Below, piece after piece: positions 32,149 through 45,004 of a DNA stretch of 64,000 nt (position 1 is its first letter; each line of letters begins with the position of its first letter). The position numbers were made by a program, and so were the translations under genes. This DNA comes from Cyrtodaria siliqua (lineage: Eukaryota; Mollusca; Bivalvia; Adapedonta; Hiatellidae): positions 62,001-126,000 of the forward strand of contig JAWPHD010007128.1 of the NCBI GenBank assembly GCA_037043455.1, given 5' to 3'. The notes below the pieces were generated by a model. That model ran no database searches, was not told the origin of the DNA, and saw nothing but the letters and a program-made list of their open reading frames with translations.

Positions 32149-32541
32149 ATATTGATTTGAGTAATAATTATAAGGTGACAAGTTGACAGTCCGAAAAAAA
32201 GCCTAGTCCAGTTGAAAACAACATACATGTTTGAATTACCGAACACGAAGCAAAGGATACAGATTCAAGGTACTTTGGTTCAAGTTTAGTTGCTTTATTA
32301 TTTCGGATTTTCAGTTTTCTTCAAAACGTCTGCTTGGTTGAAAACTACTAATATTTTAACTACCCAATAAACCCACTTGTTTCATATTCCTCATGTTAAC
32401 AAATTTGATGTAGATCTAGTAGAATCACTTAGGCAGATGTTTTGATTTTGGTTTTTTTATGAGTTTAGAAAATCCCACTGCATGAATTATCAGTACGACA
32501 CAAACCGACGCTCGCCATGAGGCAGTGCCTTATTCATATTA

Positions 32542-33009
32542 GGGGTTGAAAATCCCCTTAACGGTATCAACTTTTAAAATGTATCCCTTTGGTTTCCGAT
32601 TTCGGCCAAGTATATGAGAGTCGAGCTTAAGGAAGGGGAAACCAGTCTCTACTTCCGCTGATAGGCATGGTAAATTCACTTCGGGCCTCTTCGGCGATGT
32701 CCCTTGTCTGGGTGCCATTCGCAACATCTCGCAATCAGCGAATAATGACGGAATTGGCCGACTATGTACGATCAAAGACATCGGAACTCTTCGTTAATTT
32801 CCGCAATTGCAGAGGATGAATCAATATTGGCCAATTGTCTCGCCAGTTACTATTAATCGATAAATACGATTAAACAGATTTTTTTCAATTGATTTGGTTT
32901 TTAAAAAACTCTTTTACTCGGCTACTCAGGTCTTGCGTAAGTGGCAGTAGTCGTGGAAACAGACTAACGCATTAAATTATATACTAGTTAATGATGACGT
33001 CATACAACT
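32542..33009 (-). other. Flank of Helitron derivatives, possible coding remnant
   Basis: Richer in G+C than its surroundings to about 32800. An 80-codon minus-strand frame (32781-32539, MSLIVHSRPIPSLFADCEML...) ends exactly at the Helitron junction. I recognise no family and cannot tell an exon from chance. Confidence 0.25.
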
Positions 33010-33068
33010 GTCACTGGCTTAGTGGTAAACACGTTCGCCTGTCATGCAGGATATCCGAGTTCGAATCT
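33010..33068 (+). pseudogene. tRNA-like sequence (Asp-type anticodon GTC), probably a SINE head
   Basis: The A box tggcttagtggta, the anticodon region cctgtcatgcagg and the B box gagttcgaatctc are recognisable. The anticodon stem and acceptor do not pair properly, and AT-rich DNA follows rather than an acceptor strand. A functional tRNA is unlikely. Confidence 0.5.
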
Positions 33069-34867
33069 CCAAATATTACTTTATTTTGTAATTATATTAT
33101 TTTGTAACTGTAATAATTAATTAAAAACTTTTTTTAAGAAATAAAATGAAAAGAAAGAAAATTAATTGACGGAATCTTCTAAAGTGAATTTAGATTAGTC
33201 ATGATAAACCGAAAATAAAACACCCTAATGGCTCCAGTATCCAGCATTTCCATGAATACTTTTGACAATACGTTTACAGTATATATTACTATATTTTTTT
33301 TAAACTACATAAGAATTTAAAACGCAGTTTATAATTAGAAAATTAGTTCAGAAATGCATATTCTACAACCGAAGCACTTTTATGTTTTTTTTTCACATGC
33401 AAACCTGGCAAACAAGTTTAATAATATATTATTATTTGTTTCAGTTAAACGTAACATTTTGTAATGAGTTTTGATTCAGATTTATCGAATAAATTACAAC
33501 CTAATTTTTTATGTCGCATTATAACTTGTTCTTTGGGTTTGAGTCATGAACAGTTTAGCATGCTGCATTCATTCTATATATGTGCCTATCTTCTAGATTA
33601 CTAGTTACCTACTTCCCGCGATCAAGATGCAGAATTATGCTTTAAATATATGGTTGCATGAAATGAAATATGGATCTTTTTTAATTACCTCGATAATACT
33701 TACCCGTATACGAAGTATAGCATGTGTATGTTAATCTGAGTTTTGATGCCATGAAAGTCTGTATTTTCTCGGCCATGAAAGTCTGTATTTTCTCGGCAAA
33801 CGTATTCTAACTGATATAAATGTGTTTATTTGTATATCATACTCATTTTTACAAGTGCACGTTTACATTTAACCGATGATCGATTATAGGCTTTATGATG
33901 ATCTTAATCGGATGCCTAACAAACCGATGATGGGTTTAAAACAATCGAATAATCGGTACTTCACTTGCGTTAACATTAAATATTTCAAAAGCGTGTTTTG
34001 CAAAAGCATTTGTGGTGATGGTTGTGGTGCTAGTAAAATATAATGCCGAAATAATTTTAGTTGGCATTATTTACAATTCGGAACATCGAAAGCTGCAATA
34101 ATTCAAAGTACTAAAGTACTTAACAAAATTCTAACGTGTTCTTAGAAATTCTATCTAATGCATCATTGTACAAAGCAACCAAAGTTGGTATAGGTGTATT
34201 AGAATTGTTGTTTCGTACACAATAAAGTTTGAAAAAAGAAAACTCAAACCATAAAACCTTGGGCTTTTCCTAACACTGTTAATGCATTACGTAGTTCACT
34301 TTGTAAGGAGCGACATCGTTAATAATCTGAAAATTGCATCCGATTACCTACAATCTTGCACCGTCGCAACATCTAGATTGATTCCGAACTTATCTGAAAT
34401 GAGGAAATTTTGTTTCAATTCTTTTATTTCAATTTTCATCCCAGAACACGTGCATGTGAATCTCTGTCCTTTTCTTACGTAAAAAGAAAGATGAGTGCAA
34501 TATCCTCAATTATACAGTTTGATATTTTAAGGAAATAGATATATAAAAGTAGATACTGAGCTAATTTTTCATTCGATCTCCATGTCAGCAAAATTGTGTT
34601 TACAGTATTTTTACAGCGAAAATGTCAAACTACATGCAACTCCAAATTATGTGTAATTTATAGAAATTGTAATAAAAAAATGATTGGAACCTAGATCTAT
34701 ATATATTTACTTGTTTTGAAAGAAATGTCATAGTACCTTGTCATATACAAGTTTTAACAACAGTTGAGCATTATGACATACTTTTTTTTTATCTTGATTC
34801 TTTTTTTTGCTAAAGTAAAAGGTTGGGTACTGTCCATATATGTTTGCTTTTTAAAGTAAAAAGACGA
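33069..34867. other. No recognisable gene
   Basis: Long AT-rich stretch. A short tandem duplication near 33748-33800 (atgaaagtctgtattttctc twice) is the only structure noticed. Open frames are short and unremarkable. Confidence 0.55.
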
Positions 34868-35205
34868 ATTAGGATGACTGACGTGGCGCAGTCGGTAGCG
34901 CTGCGGATTTGTAATCGGAGGCCCCTGATTCAATCCTCCGTGATGCCACTGAGTTTCGTCGGTGTGTTCTTGGGCAGGACACTTTCCCTTAGCCTCGTCC
35001 GTCGGATGGGGACGTAAACCGGGTGATCCCGTGTATAGGTCTATCCCACGAGCACGTTAAAGAACCATAGGAATCTATTCGATAATGAGAGTAGGGCACG
35101 TTTCCCGGATTCCTATGTATCCTTCCCCTCTCTCTGGGGCGGCTGTAAATAACCTGTACTGTGTTGATGAGCCGTTAAACAACATTCAATTCAATTCAAT
35201 TGTTT
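34868..35205 (+). mobile_element. tRNA-derived SINE, full length
   Basis: The tRNA-like head has the A box tggcgcagtcggtagcgctg, TGT in the anticodon position (Thr-like) and the B box gattcaatcct. A body follows with tcgtccgtcggatggggacg, gggtgatcccgtgtataggt and acgttaaagaacc. It ends gccgttaaacaacattcaat with AATTC repeats. The conserved body resembles domains shared by SINEs of many marine invertebrates. It would be transcribed by Pol III and mobilised by a partner LINE. Confidence 0.85.
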
Positions 35206-35811
35206 ATGTATGTTTTCAAAGATATATATATATATATACATATATATATAGGTAATCGAAAATTAATCTTTGTTTTTCAATAAATGTAATGTTATGAATA
35301 AAATGGTGAAAATGTTCAGTGACTCTATTTTTCCTCTTTTTAGTGACATTTTGGAATATATTTCATCTTCCAAGACAGTGGAAATAAAGTGTGATGGCCT
35401 ACCTTTTTTTGATAATTTTGAATCTAAATGATACCAAAGAAATTTTAAGTATCTCTCAGGACTACGTCATTTCCTAGCCAACCCCACAATTGAAAAACAA
35501 AACAAAATCGTATTTTTAAATCAAAAGGATACATTTTACTTTGAGCTACACTTATGTATTTTGTTGACAACAAAAATGACGACAAATGACGTAAACAATA
35601 TGAAGAAAAAAAAAGCTTAACGTTTGATATGTTACCATCTTAAATCCTACATTATATCCATATCTATTAGAATGTAAAACATGAAACAATTATGTTGTCA
35701 AATATACGAGTATCTACGATTTAAAAAATAAAATTCTTAAACTTGAAAATTTCAAAACTTGCCAAGCCAACATCCTAAAGTTTATTACTGAAGCTGGATA
35801 AATCCCCGTTT
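35206..35811. other. No recognisable gene
   Basis: AT-rich DNA with a TA dinucleotide run near 35223-35250. Confidence 0.55.
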
Positions 35812-35856
35812 AGGCTGTGCCTTTTTCATATTATAAATAATAATAATAATAATACA
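35812..35856 (+). mobile_element. Helitron-like 3' terminus followed by (AAT)n
   Basis: aggctgtgcctttttcatatta at 35812-35833 differs by only two bases from the Helitron 3' end aggcagtgccttattcatatta. A short AAT microsatellite follows, as (ACT)n follows derivative A. No matching 5' end is seen nearby, so it is a truncated or diverged relative. Confidence 0.5.
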
Positions 35857-35944
35857 ATTATAGCAATATAAGTGAATATATTATATAACGTGGGTAACAT
35901 TTTTATACTTATATCGCCTTTGCACCAGAGTACGATGAAGAAAA

Positions 35945-38900
35945 TATACAATGCATGTTCTAGGTTGACGGTGTTTTGTGAATGTATGTTCTTGGTTGAC
36001 GGTTGATCTGTGAATGCATGTTCTTGGGTGACGGTGTTTTGTGAATGCATGTTCTTGGTTGACGGTGTTTTGTAAATGCATGTTCTTGGTTGGCGGTGTT
36101 GTGTGAATGCATGTTCTTGGGTGACGGTGTCTTGTGAATGCATGTTATTGGTTGACGGTGTTCTGTGAATGCATGTTATTGGTTGACGGTGTTCTGTGAA
36201 TGCATGTTATTGGTTGACGGTGTTCTGTGAATGCATGTTCTTGGTTGACGGTGTTCTTTGAATGCATGTTCTTGGTTGGCGGTGTTTTGTGAATGCGTGT
36301 TCTTGGTTGACGGGGTTTTGTGAATGCATGTTCTTGTTTGACGGTGTTTTGTAAAAGCATGTTCTTGGTTGCCATAGTTTTGTGAAAGCTCATGCACGTT
36401 CTTGGTTGACGGTGTTCTGTGAATGCACGTTCTTGGTTGATGGTGTTTTATGAATGCATGTTCTTGGGTGACGGTGTTTTGTGAATGCATGTTCTTGGGT
36501 GACGTATTTTGTGAATTCATGTTCTTGGCTGACGGTGTTCTGTGAATGCATGTTTCTTGGTTGACGGTGTTTTGTGAATGCATGTTCTTGGTTGACGGTG
36601 TTTTGTGAATGCATGTTCTTGGTTGACGGTGTTTTTTGAAAGCATGTTCTTGGTTGCCGTAGTTTTGTGAAAGCTCATGCACGTTCTTGGTTGACGGTGT
36701 TCTGTGAATGCACGTTCTTGGTTGACGGTGTTTTATGAATGCATGTTCTTGGTTGACGGTGTTTTGTGAAAGCATGTTCTTGGTTGCCGTAGTTTTGTGA
36801 AAGCTTATGCACGTTCTTGGTTGACGGTGTCTTGTGAATGCGTGTTCTTGGTAGACGGTGATTTGTGAATGCAAGTTCTTGGCTGACGGTGTTTTGTGAA
36901 TGCATGTTCTTGGTTGGCGGTGTTTTGTGAATGTATCTTCTTGGTTGGTGGTGTTTTGTGAATGCATGTTCTTGGTTGAAAGTGTTCTGTGAATGCATGT
37001 TCTTGGTTGACGGTGTTTTGTGAATGCATGTTATTGGTTGGCGGTGTTTTGTGAATGCATGTTCTTGGTTGGCAGTGTTTTGTGAATGTATGTTCTTGGT
37101 TGGTCGTGTTTTGTGAATGCATGTTCTTGGTTGAAGGTGTTCTGTGAATGTAGGTTATTGGTTGATGGTGTTCTCTAAATGTATTTTCTTGGTTGGCGGT
37201 GTTTTGTGAATGCGTGTTCTTGGTTGACGGTGTTTTGTGAATGCATGTTCTTGTTTGACGGTGTTTTGTAAAAGCATGTTCTTGGTTGCCATAGTTTTGT
37301 GAAAGCTCATGCACGTTCTTGGTTGACGGTGTTCTGTGAATGCACGTTCTGGGTTGATGGTGTTTTATGAATGCATGTTCTTGGGTGACGGTGTTTTGTG
37401 AATGCATGTTCTTGGGTGACGATGTTTTGTGAATTCATGTTTTTGGTTGACGGTGTTCTGTGAATGCATGTTTCTTGGTTGACGGTGTTTTGTGAAAGCA
37501 TGTTCTTGGTTGCCGTAGTTTTGTGAAAGCTCATGCACGTTCTTAGTTGACGGTGTTCTGTGAATGCACGTTCTTGGTTGACGGTGTTTTATGAATGAAT
37601 GTTCTTAGTTGACGGTGTTCTGTGAAAGCATGTTCTTGGTTGCCGTAGTTTTGTGAAAGCTCATGCACGTTCTTGGTTGACGGTGTTCTGTGAATGCACA
37701 TTCTTGGTTGACGGTGTTTTATGAATGCATGTTCTTGGTTGGCGATGTTTTATGAATGAATGTTCTTGGTTGACGGTGTTTTGTGAAAGCATGTTCTTGG
37801 TTGCCGTAGTTTTGTGAAAGCTCATGCACGTTCTTGGTTGACGGTGTTCTGTGAATGCACATTCTTGGTTGACGGTGTTTTATGAAAGCATGTTCTTGGT
37901 TGCCGTAGTTTTGTGAAAGCTCATGCACGTTCTTGGTTGACGGTGGTCTGTGAATGCACATTCTTGGTTGACGGTGTTTTATGAATGCATGTTCTTGGGT
38001 GACGATGTTTTGTGAACGCACGGTCTTGGTTGGCGATGTTTTGTGAATGCATGTTCTTGGGTGACGATGTTTTGTGAATGCACATTCTTGGTTGACGGTG
38101 TTTTATGAATGCATGTTTTTGGTTGACGGTGTTTTATGAATGCACGTTCTTGGTTTGCGATGTTTTGTGAATGCATGAACTTGGGTGACGATGTTTTGTG
38201 AATTCATGTTTTTGGTTGACGGTGTTCTGTGAATGCATGTTCTTGGTTGACGGTGTTTTATGAATGCACGTTCTTGGTTGGCGATGTTTTGTGAATGCAT
38301 GTTCTTGGGTGACGATGTTTTGTGAATGCATGTTCTTGGGTGACGATGTTTTGTGAATGCATGTTCTTGGGTGACGGTGTTTTGTGAATGCATGTTCTTG
38401 GTTGGCGATGTTTTGTGAATGCATGTTCTTGGTTGGCGATGTTTTGTGAACGCACGGTCTTGGTTGGTGGTGTTTTGTGAATGTATGTTCTTGGTTGACG
38501 GTATTCTGTGAATGAATATTTCTTGGTTGACGGTGTTTTGTGAATGCATGTTCTTGGTTGACGGTGTTTTGTTAATGCACGTTCTTGGTTGACGGTGTTT
38601 TGTGAATTCATGTTCTAGATTGACGGTGTTCTGTGAATGCACGATTTTGGTTGACGGTGTTCAGTGAATGCATGTTCTTGGTTGACGGTGTTATGTGAAT
38701 GCATGTTCTTGGTTGACGGTGTTTTGTGAATGCATGTTATTGGTTGGCGGTGTTTTGTGAATGCATGTTCTTGGTTGGCGGTGTTTTGTGAATGTATGTT
38801 CTTGGTTGGTGTTGTTTTGTGAATGCATCATTCTTGGTTGACGGTGTTTTGTGAATGCATGTTCTTGGTTGACGGTGTTTTGAGAATGCATGTTCTTGGT

Positions 38901-41900
38901 TGACGGTGTTTTGTGAATGCATGTTCTTGGTTAACGATGTTCTGTGAAGCGCATGTTTCTTATTTGACGTTGTTTTGTGAATGCATGTTCTTGGTTGACG
39001 GTGTTTTGTGAATGCACGTTCTTGATTGACGGTCTTTTGTGAATGCATGTTCTTGGTTGACGGTGTTCTGTGAATGCATGTTCTTGGTTGACGGTGTTTT
39101 GTGAATGCACATTCTTGGTTGCCGTAGTTCTGTGAATGCACGTTTTTGGTTGACGGTGTTCTGTGGATGCATGTTCTTGGTTGACGGTGTCTTGTGAATG
39201 CATATTCTTGGTTGACGGTGTTCTGTGAATGCACGTTCTTCGCTGACGGTGTTCTGTGAATGCACGTTCTTGGTTGACGATGTTTTGTGAATGCACTTTC
39301 TTGGTTGACGGTGTTCTGTGAATGCATGTTCTTGGTTGACGGTGTTCTGTGAATGCATGCTCTTGATTGATGGTGTTCTGTTAATGCACGTTCTTGGTTG
39401 ACGGTGTTTTGTGAATGCACATTCTTGGTTGCCGTAGTTCTGTGAATGCACGTTTTTGGTTGACGGTGTTCTGTGGATGCATGTTCTTGGTTGACGGTGT
39501 CTTATGAATGCATGTTCTTGGTTGACGGTTTTCTGTGAATGCACGTTCTTCGCTGACGGTGTTCTGTGAATGCACGTTCTTGGTTGACGATGTTTTGTGA
39601 ATGCACTTTCTTGGTTGACGGTGTTCTGTGAATGCATGTTCTTGAATGACGGTGTTCTGTGAATGCATGCTCTTGATTGACGGTGTTCTGTTTATGCACG
39701 TTCTTGGTTGACGTAGTTTTGTGAATGCACGTTCTTGGTTGACGGTGTCTTGTGAATGCATGTTCTTGATTGACAGTGTTTTCTGAATGTATGTTCTTGG
39801 TTAACGGTGTTCTGTGAATGCATGTTCTTGATTGACGGTGTTTTGTAAATGCATGTTCTTGTTTGACGGCGTTTTGTAAATGCATTCTCTTTGTTGACGG
39901 TGTTTTGTGAATGCATGCTCTTGGGTGACGGTGTTCTGTGAATGCATGTTTTTGTTTGACGGTGTTTTGTGAATGCATGTTCTTGGTTGGCGGTGTTTTG
40001 TGAATGCATGTTCTTGGTTGGCGGTGTTTTGTGAATGTATGTTCTTGGTTGGTAGTGCTTTGTGAATGCATGTTCTTGGTTGAGGGTGTTCTGTAAATGC
40101 ATGTTCTTGGTTGACGGTGTTCGGTAAATGTATTTTCTTGGTTGATGGTGTTTTATGAATGCATATTCTTGGTTGACGGTGTTTTGTGAATGCATGTTCT
40201 TGGTTGACGGTGTTTTGTGAATGCACGTTCTTGGTTGACGGTGTTCTGTCAATGCACGTTCTTGGTTGAGGGTGTTTTATGAATGCATGTTCTTGGGTGA
40301 CGGTGTTTTGTGAATGCATGTTCTTGGGTGACGGTGTTTTGTAAATGCATGTTCTTGGTTGGCTATGTTTTGTGAATGCATGTTCTTGGTTGACGATGTT
40401 TTGTGAACGCATGTTCTTGGTTGACGGTGTTTTGTGAATGCACGTTCTTGGTTGGCGGTGTTTTGTGAATGCATGTTCTTGGTTGACGGTATTTTGTGAA
40501 TACATTTTCTTGGTTGACGGTGTTCTGAGAATGCATGTTCTTGGTTGACTGTGTTCTGTGAAAGCATGTTCTTGGTTGCCGTAGTTTTGCGAATGTTCTT
40601 GCACGTTCTTGGTTGACGGTGTTCTGTGAATGTACATTCTTGCTTGATGATGTTCTGTGAATGCATGTTCTTGGTTGGTGGTGTTTTGTGAATGCATGTT
40701 CTTGATTGATGGTGTTCTGTGAATGCATGTTCTTTGTTGACGGTGTTTTGTGAATGCATGTTCTTGGTTGACGGTGTTTTGTGAATGCATGTTCTTGGTT
40801 GACGGTGTTTTGTGAATGCATGTTCTTGGTTGACGGTGTTCTGAGAATGCATGTTCTTTGTTCACGGTGTTCTGTGAATTCAGGTTCTTGGTTGACTGTG
40901 TTCTGTGAAAGCATGTTCTTGGTTGCCGTAGTTTTGCAAATGTTCTTGCACGTTCTTGGTTGACGGTGTTCTGTGAATGTACATTCTTGGTTGGTGGTGT
41001 TTTGTGAATGCATGTTCTTGATTGATGGTGTTCTGTGAATGCATGTTCTTTGTTGACGGTGTTTTGTGAATGCATGTTTTTGGTTGACGGTGTTTTGTGA
41101 ATGCATGTTCTTGGTTGACGGTTTTTTGTTAATGCATGTTCTTGGTTGGCGATGTTTTGTGAATGCATGTTCAATTTTTGCGGTGTTTTGTGAATGCATG
41201 TTTTAGTTGGCGATGTTTTGTGAATGCATGTTCTTGTTGACGGTGTTCTGTGAATGCATGTTTTTGGTTGACAGTGTTTTGTGAATGCATGTTCTTGGTT
41301 GACTGTGTTTTGTGAATGCATGTTCTTGGTTGACTGTGTTTTGTGAATGCATGTTCTAGGTTGACGGTGTTTTGTTAATGCATGTTCTAGTTGGCGATGT
41401 TTTGTAAATGCATGTTCTGGTTGGCGATATTTTGTGAATGCATGTTCTTGGTTGGCGGTGTTTGGTGAATGCATGTTCTTGGGTGACGGTGTTGTGTTAA
41501 TACATATTCTGATTGGCGGTGTTTTGTGAATGCATGATCTTGGGTGACGTTGTTTTGTTAATGCATGTTCTGGTTGGCGATGTTTTGTGAATGCATGTTC
41601 TTGGTTGGCGGTGTTTTGTGAATGCATGTTCTTGGGTGACGGTGTTTTGTTAATGCATGTTCTGGTTCGCGATATTTTGTGAATGCACGTTCTTGTTGAC
41701 GGTGTTCTGTGAATGCATGTTCTGGTTGACAGTGTTTTGTGAATGCATGTTCTTGGTTGACGGTGTTTTGTGAATGCATGTTCTTGGTTGACGGTGTTTT
41801 GTTAATGCATGTCCTAGTTGGCGATGTTTTGTGAATGCATGTTTTTGGGTGATGGTGTTTTGTTAATGCATGTTCTTGGTTGACGGTGTTTTGTGAATGC

Positions 41901-43606
41901 ATGTTCTTGGTTGACGGTGTTTTATTAATGCATTTCCTAGTTGGCGATCTTTTGTGAATGCATGTTCTTGGTTGGCGGTGTTTTGTGAATGCATGTTCTT
42001 GGGTGAGGGTGTTCTGTGAATGCATGTTCTTAGTTGACATTGTCTTGTGAATGCAAGTTCTTGGTTGTAGGTGTCTTGTGAATGCATAATCTTGGTTGAT
42101 GGTGTTCTGTGAATGCATGTTCTTGGTTGACGGTGTCTTGTGAATGCTTGTTCTTGGTTGACGTTGTCTTGTGAATGCATGTTCTTGGTTGATGGTGTTC
42201 TGTGAATGCATGTTCTTGGTTGGTAGTGTTTTGTGAATGCATGTTCTTGGTTGACGGTGTCTTTTGAATGCATGTTCTTGGTTGACGTTGTCTTGTGAAT
42301 GCAAGTTCTTGGTTGGAGGTGTCTTGTGAATGCATGTTCTTGATTGACGATGTTCTGTGAATGCATGTTCTTGTTTGGCGGTGTTTTGTGAATGCATGTT
42401 CTTGATTGACTGTGTTCTGTGAATGCATGTTCTTGGTTGACGGTGTCTTGTGAATGCATGTTCTTGGTTGACGGTGTCTTGTGAATGCATGTTCTTGGTT
42501 GGAGGTGTCTTGTGAATGCATGTTATTGGTTGCCGGTGTCTTGTGAATGCATGTTCTTGGTTGAAGGTGTCTTGTGAATGCATGTTCTTGATTGACGGTG
42601 TTCTGTGAATGCATGTTCTTGGTTGACGGTGTCTTGTGAATGCATGTTCTTTGTTGACGGTGTTCTGTGAATGCATGTTCTTGGTTGGAGGTGTCTTGTG
42701 AATGCATGTTCTTGATTGACGGTGTTCTGTGAATGCATGTTCTTGGTTGACGGTGTTTTGTGGATGCATGTTCTTGGTTGATGGTGTTCTGTAAATGCAT
42801 GTTGTTGGTTGATGGTGTTCTGTAAATGCATGTTCTTGGTTGACGGTGTCTTGTGAATGCATGTTCTGGGTTGACGGTGTTCTGTGAATACATGTTCTTG
42901 GTTGGCGTTGTTCTGTAAATGCATGTTCTTGGTTGATGGTGTTCTGTAAATGCATGTTTTTGGTTGACGGTGTTCTGTGAATGCTTGTTCTTGGTTGACT
43001 GTGTTCTATAAATGCACGTTCTTCGTTGACGGTGTTGTGTGAATGCATGTTCTTGGTTGACGATGTTCTGTGAATGCATGTTCTTGGTTGACGGTGTTCT
43101 GTGAATGCACGTTCTTGGTTGACGGTGTTTTGTGAATGCATGTTCTTGGTTGACGGTTTTCTGTGAATGCACGTTCTTAGTTGACGGTGTTTTGTGAATG
43201 CATGTTCTTGATTGACGATGTTGTGTGAATGCATCTTCTTGATTGACGGTGTTCTGTGAATGCATGTTCTTGGTTGACGGTGTTCTGTGAATGCACGTTC
43301 TTAGTTGACGGTGTTTTGTGAATGCGTGTTCTTGATTGAAGGTGTTCTGTGAATGCATCTTTATGATTGACGGTGTTTTGTGAATACACGGTCTTGATTG
43401 ACGGTGTTCTGTGAATGCACGGTCTTGGTGGACGATGTTCTGTGAATGCACGGTCTTGGTTGACGGTGTTCTGTGAATGCACGGTCTTGGTTGACGGTGT
43501 TCTGTGAATGCAAGGTCTTGGTTGACGGTGTTCTGTGAATGCACGTTCTTGGTTGACGGTGTTCTGTGAATGCACGTTCTTGGTTGACGGTGTTCTGTGA
43601 AAGGTA
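35945..43606. repeat. 31-bp minisatellite, ~7.7 kb, ~245 copies
   Basis: The unit is gaatgcatgttcttggttg followed by acggtgttttgt (31 bp), repeated head to tail with point variants and occasional indels. Higher-order structure is visible. A variant pair (ttggttgccgtagttttgtg, then aaagctcatgcacg) recurs irregularly between 36340 and 37930. A ~305-bp block near 39110 is repeated near 39415, and a ~345-bp block near 40560 near 40905. The minus strand lacks stops in the consensus in all three frames, so it yields long open frames of 31-residue repeats. Confidence 0.98.
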
Positions 43607-43760
43607 CGTTTCTTGATCGACCTTTATTCCTTCTTTTATATTCAAACGCAGTGTGAAACATAACAAACATTAAAACGTTGACAATAGGGTTTCAGAACTG
43701 CCAATGACAAAATAGCTATGGAGTTTAAACCAGTTCAAGAGTGCATCTAACCTCACTTGA
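43607..43760. repeat. Family A remnant at the end of the minisatellite
   Basis: Contains cgttgacaatagggttt, gtttaaaccagttc and gcatctaacctcac, the right half of family A in the same orientation as 214-488. Confidence 0.6.
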
Positions 43761-45004
43761 AATATGTTCCGTGTATATTGTATAAGTTGACGGTTTCTCT
43801 CTTATTTGACAGTACAAACGATAGATATGTTATCGTCAAACAAATATTTAGGCAAATACACTAACTTTTGAGCGCTGAAGACGGGATAATAGCGAGGTTT
43901 TGTACGAGAGGTGTTCAACTTATAACGTAACACTTCCATTTTGTACCTGATTCAAACATCTTGACATTCTCGCCGAATATGTTCATTTTAATGTCAAGGA
44001 ATATAAAATAGCATTTAAGGAGGACAGTCAACCACAAAACACAGAAACAAACACGCAAACAGACAATTTAATGTTTCTTTCGATATAAAACATTATGACA
44101 TGAACTATTATATTATGATTCCTAATTTTGCTGCATCCGTATTTTTGTAAAATGGTAAAGAATATCATTTTGAAGCAAAAATCTTCAATTATAAAAAGTA
44201 ACGGCGAAACAAATTAAAAACAAATGCTTGTGATTTGTCGTTTAAGGTAATAGTAGTCTGATATGTCCATGTGTGAATGTAAAAAAATGGAATATGCATA
44301 TGTTTGCTATTTGTCGTTTTTCACGATTTCAGCGAAAATTAACCTGAACAAAAACTTTGAAAATTATTAAATCTATAAAAACTTCTAGTTCGAAACATCA
44401 ATTGCAGGCATTGTTAGGATGTCCTTCTCTATAACAAATAAGTTTCGTTACTTTCTTATAAGACTCAAAACACAAAACACAAAATTTGCAAATAATGATG
44501 ATGAAAAAAATATGAACTTTGACCAAAATATATCTTTATACATGTTATATAGTACATGTATGTGATAATACAGCAACAATAACTATTCATTTTTTGTCTC
44601 TTAAAATATGAATAAAATGCTTATTTTGGTAAATTTATAAAATAATCGGTAACATACATGTACTAGCAAACTGTCCTATAATTTGTCAATTTCTCAAAAT
44701 TCCGATAAACTTCGAACTTTAAATTCAACATTTATATTTTTGACTTAAAATAAAACATACGATCATATTTAAATTTCAAACACAGTTTTAAATAATTACG
44801 ATATGCATTTAGTGACATTATTTGGTGTAAGGTAAACTCTACGGCAATAGAAACATTTAGGTTTAAAATTGAAAACTAGTGAGTACTCAAAAATCAGAAT
44901 GTAATTTAAAGCGAACCGCGTGAACTTATAGATTATTTTTAAATGTATATGTTTTAAATAACAGTTTCACAACATTAAATCACGCATGTTTTATGATAAC
45001 CATT
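43761..45004. other. No recognisable gene
   Basis: AT-rich DNA. A family A fragment is visible at about 44020-44080 (gacagtcaaccacaaaacac); nothing else. Confidence 0.55.

Larger units (their letters stand above)
28958..32541 (+). mobile_element. Helitron derivative C with helicase and SGNH remnants
   Basis: The 5' end matches 9560-9745 of the large Helitron. OTU, Rep and the helicase N-terminus are missing, and sequence resumes in the helicase C-terminal part. It then runs almost colinear through the non-coding region, palindrome, motifs and SGNH gene to the same 3' end. It lacks about 770 bp present in the large copy before the terminus. It is thus an internally deleted sister of the large Helitron. 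Confidence 0.9.

Noticed and set aside
33010..33068. Functional tRNA-Asp gene
   Set aside because: A and B boxes are recognisable, but the anticodon and acceptor stems do not pair and there is no matching 3' half.
35945..43670. Many long minus-strand open frames (up to about 600 codons) rich in His, Thr, Gln and Asn
   Set aside because: All are three-frame translations of the 31-bp minisatellite. Frames overlap each other, start and stop where unit indels occur, and have no unique sequence.
35945..43760. Derivation of the 31-bp minisatellite from family A (shared ggttgac ... gaatgc pattern)
   Set aside because: Similarity is only moderate and the orientation is opposite to the adjoining family A remnant, so common origin is not supported well enough.
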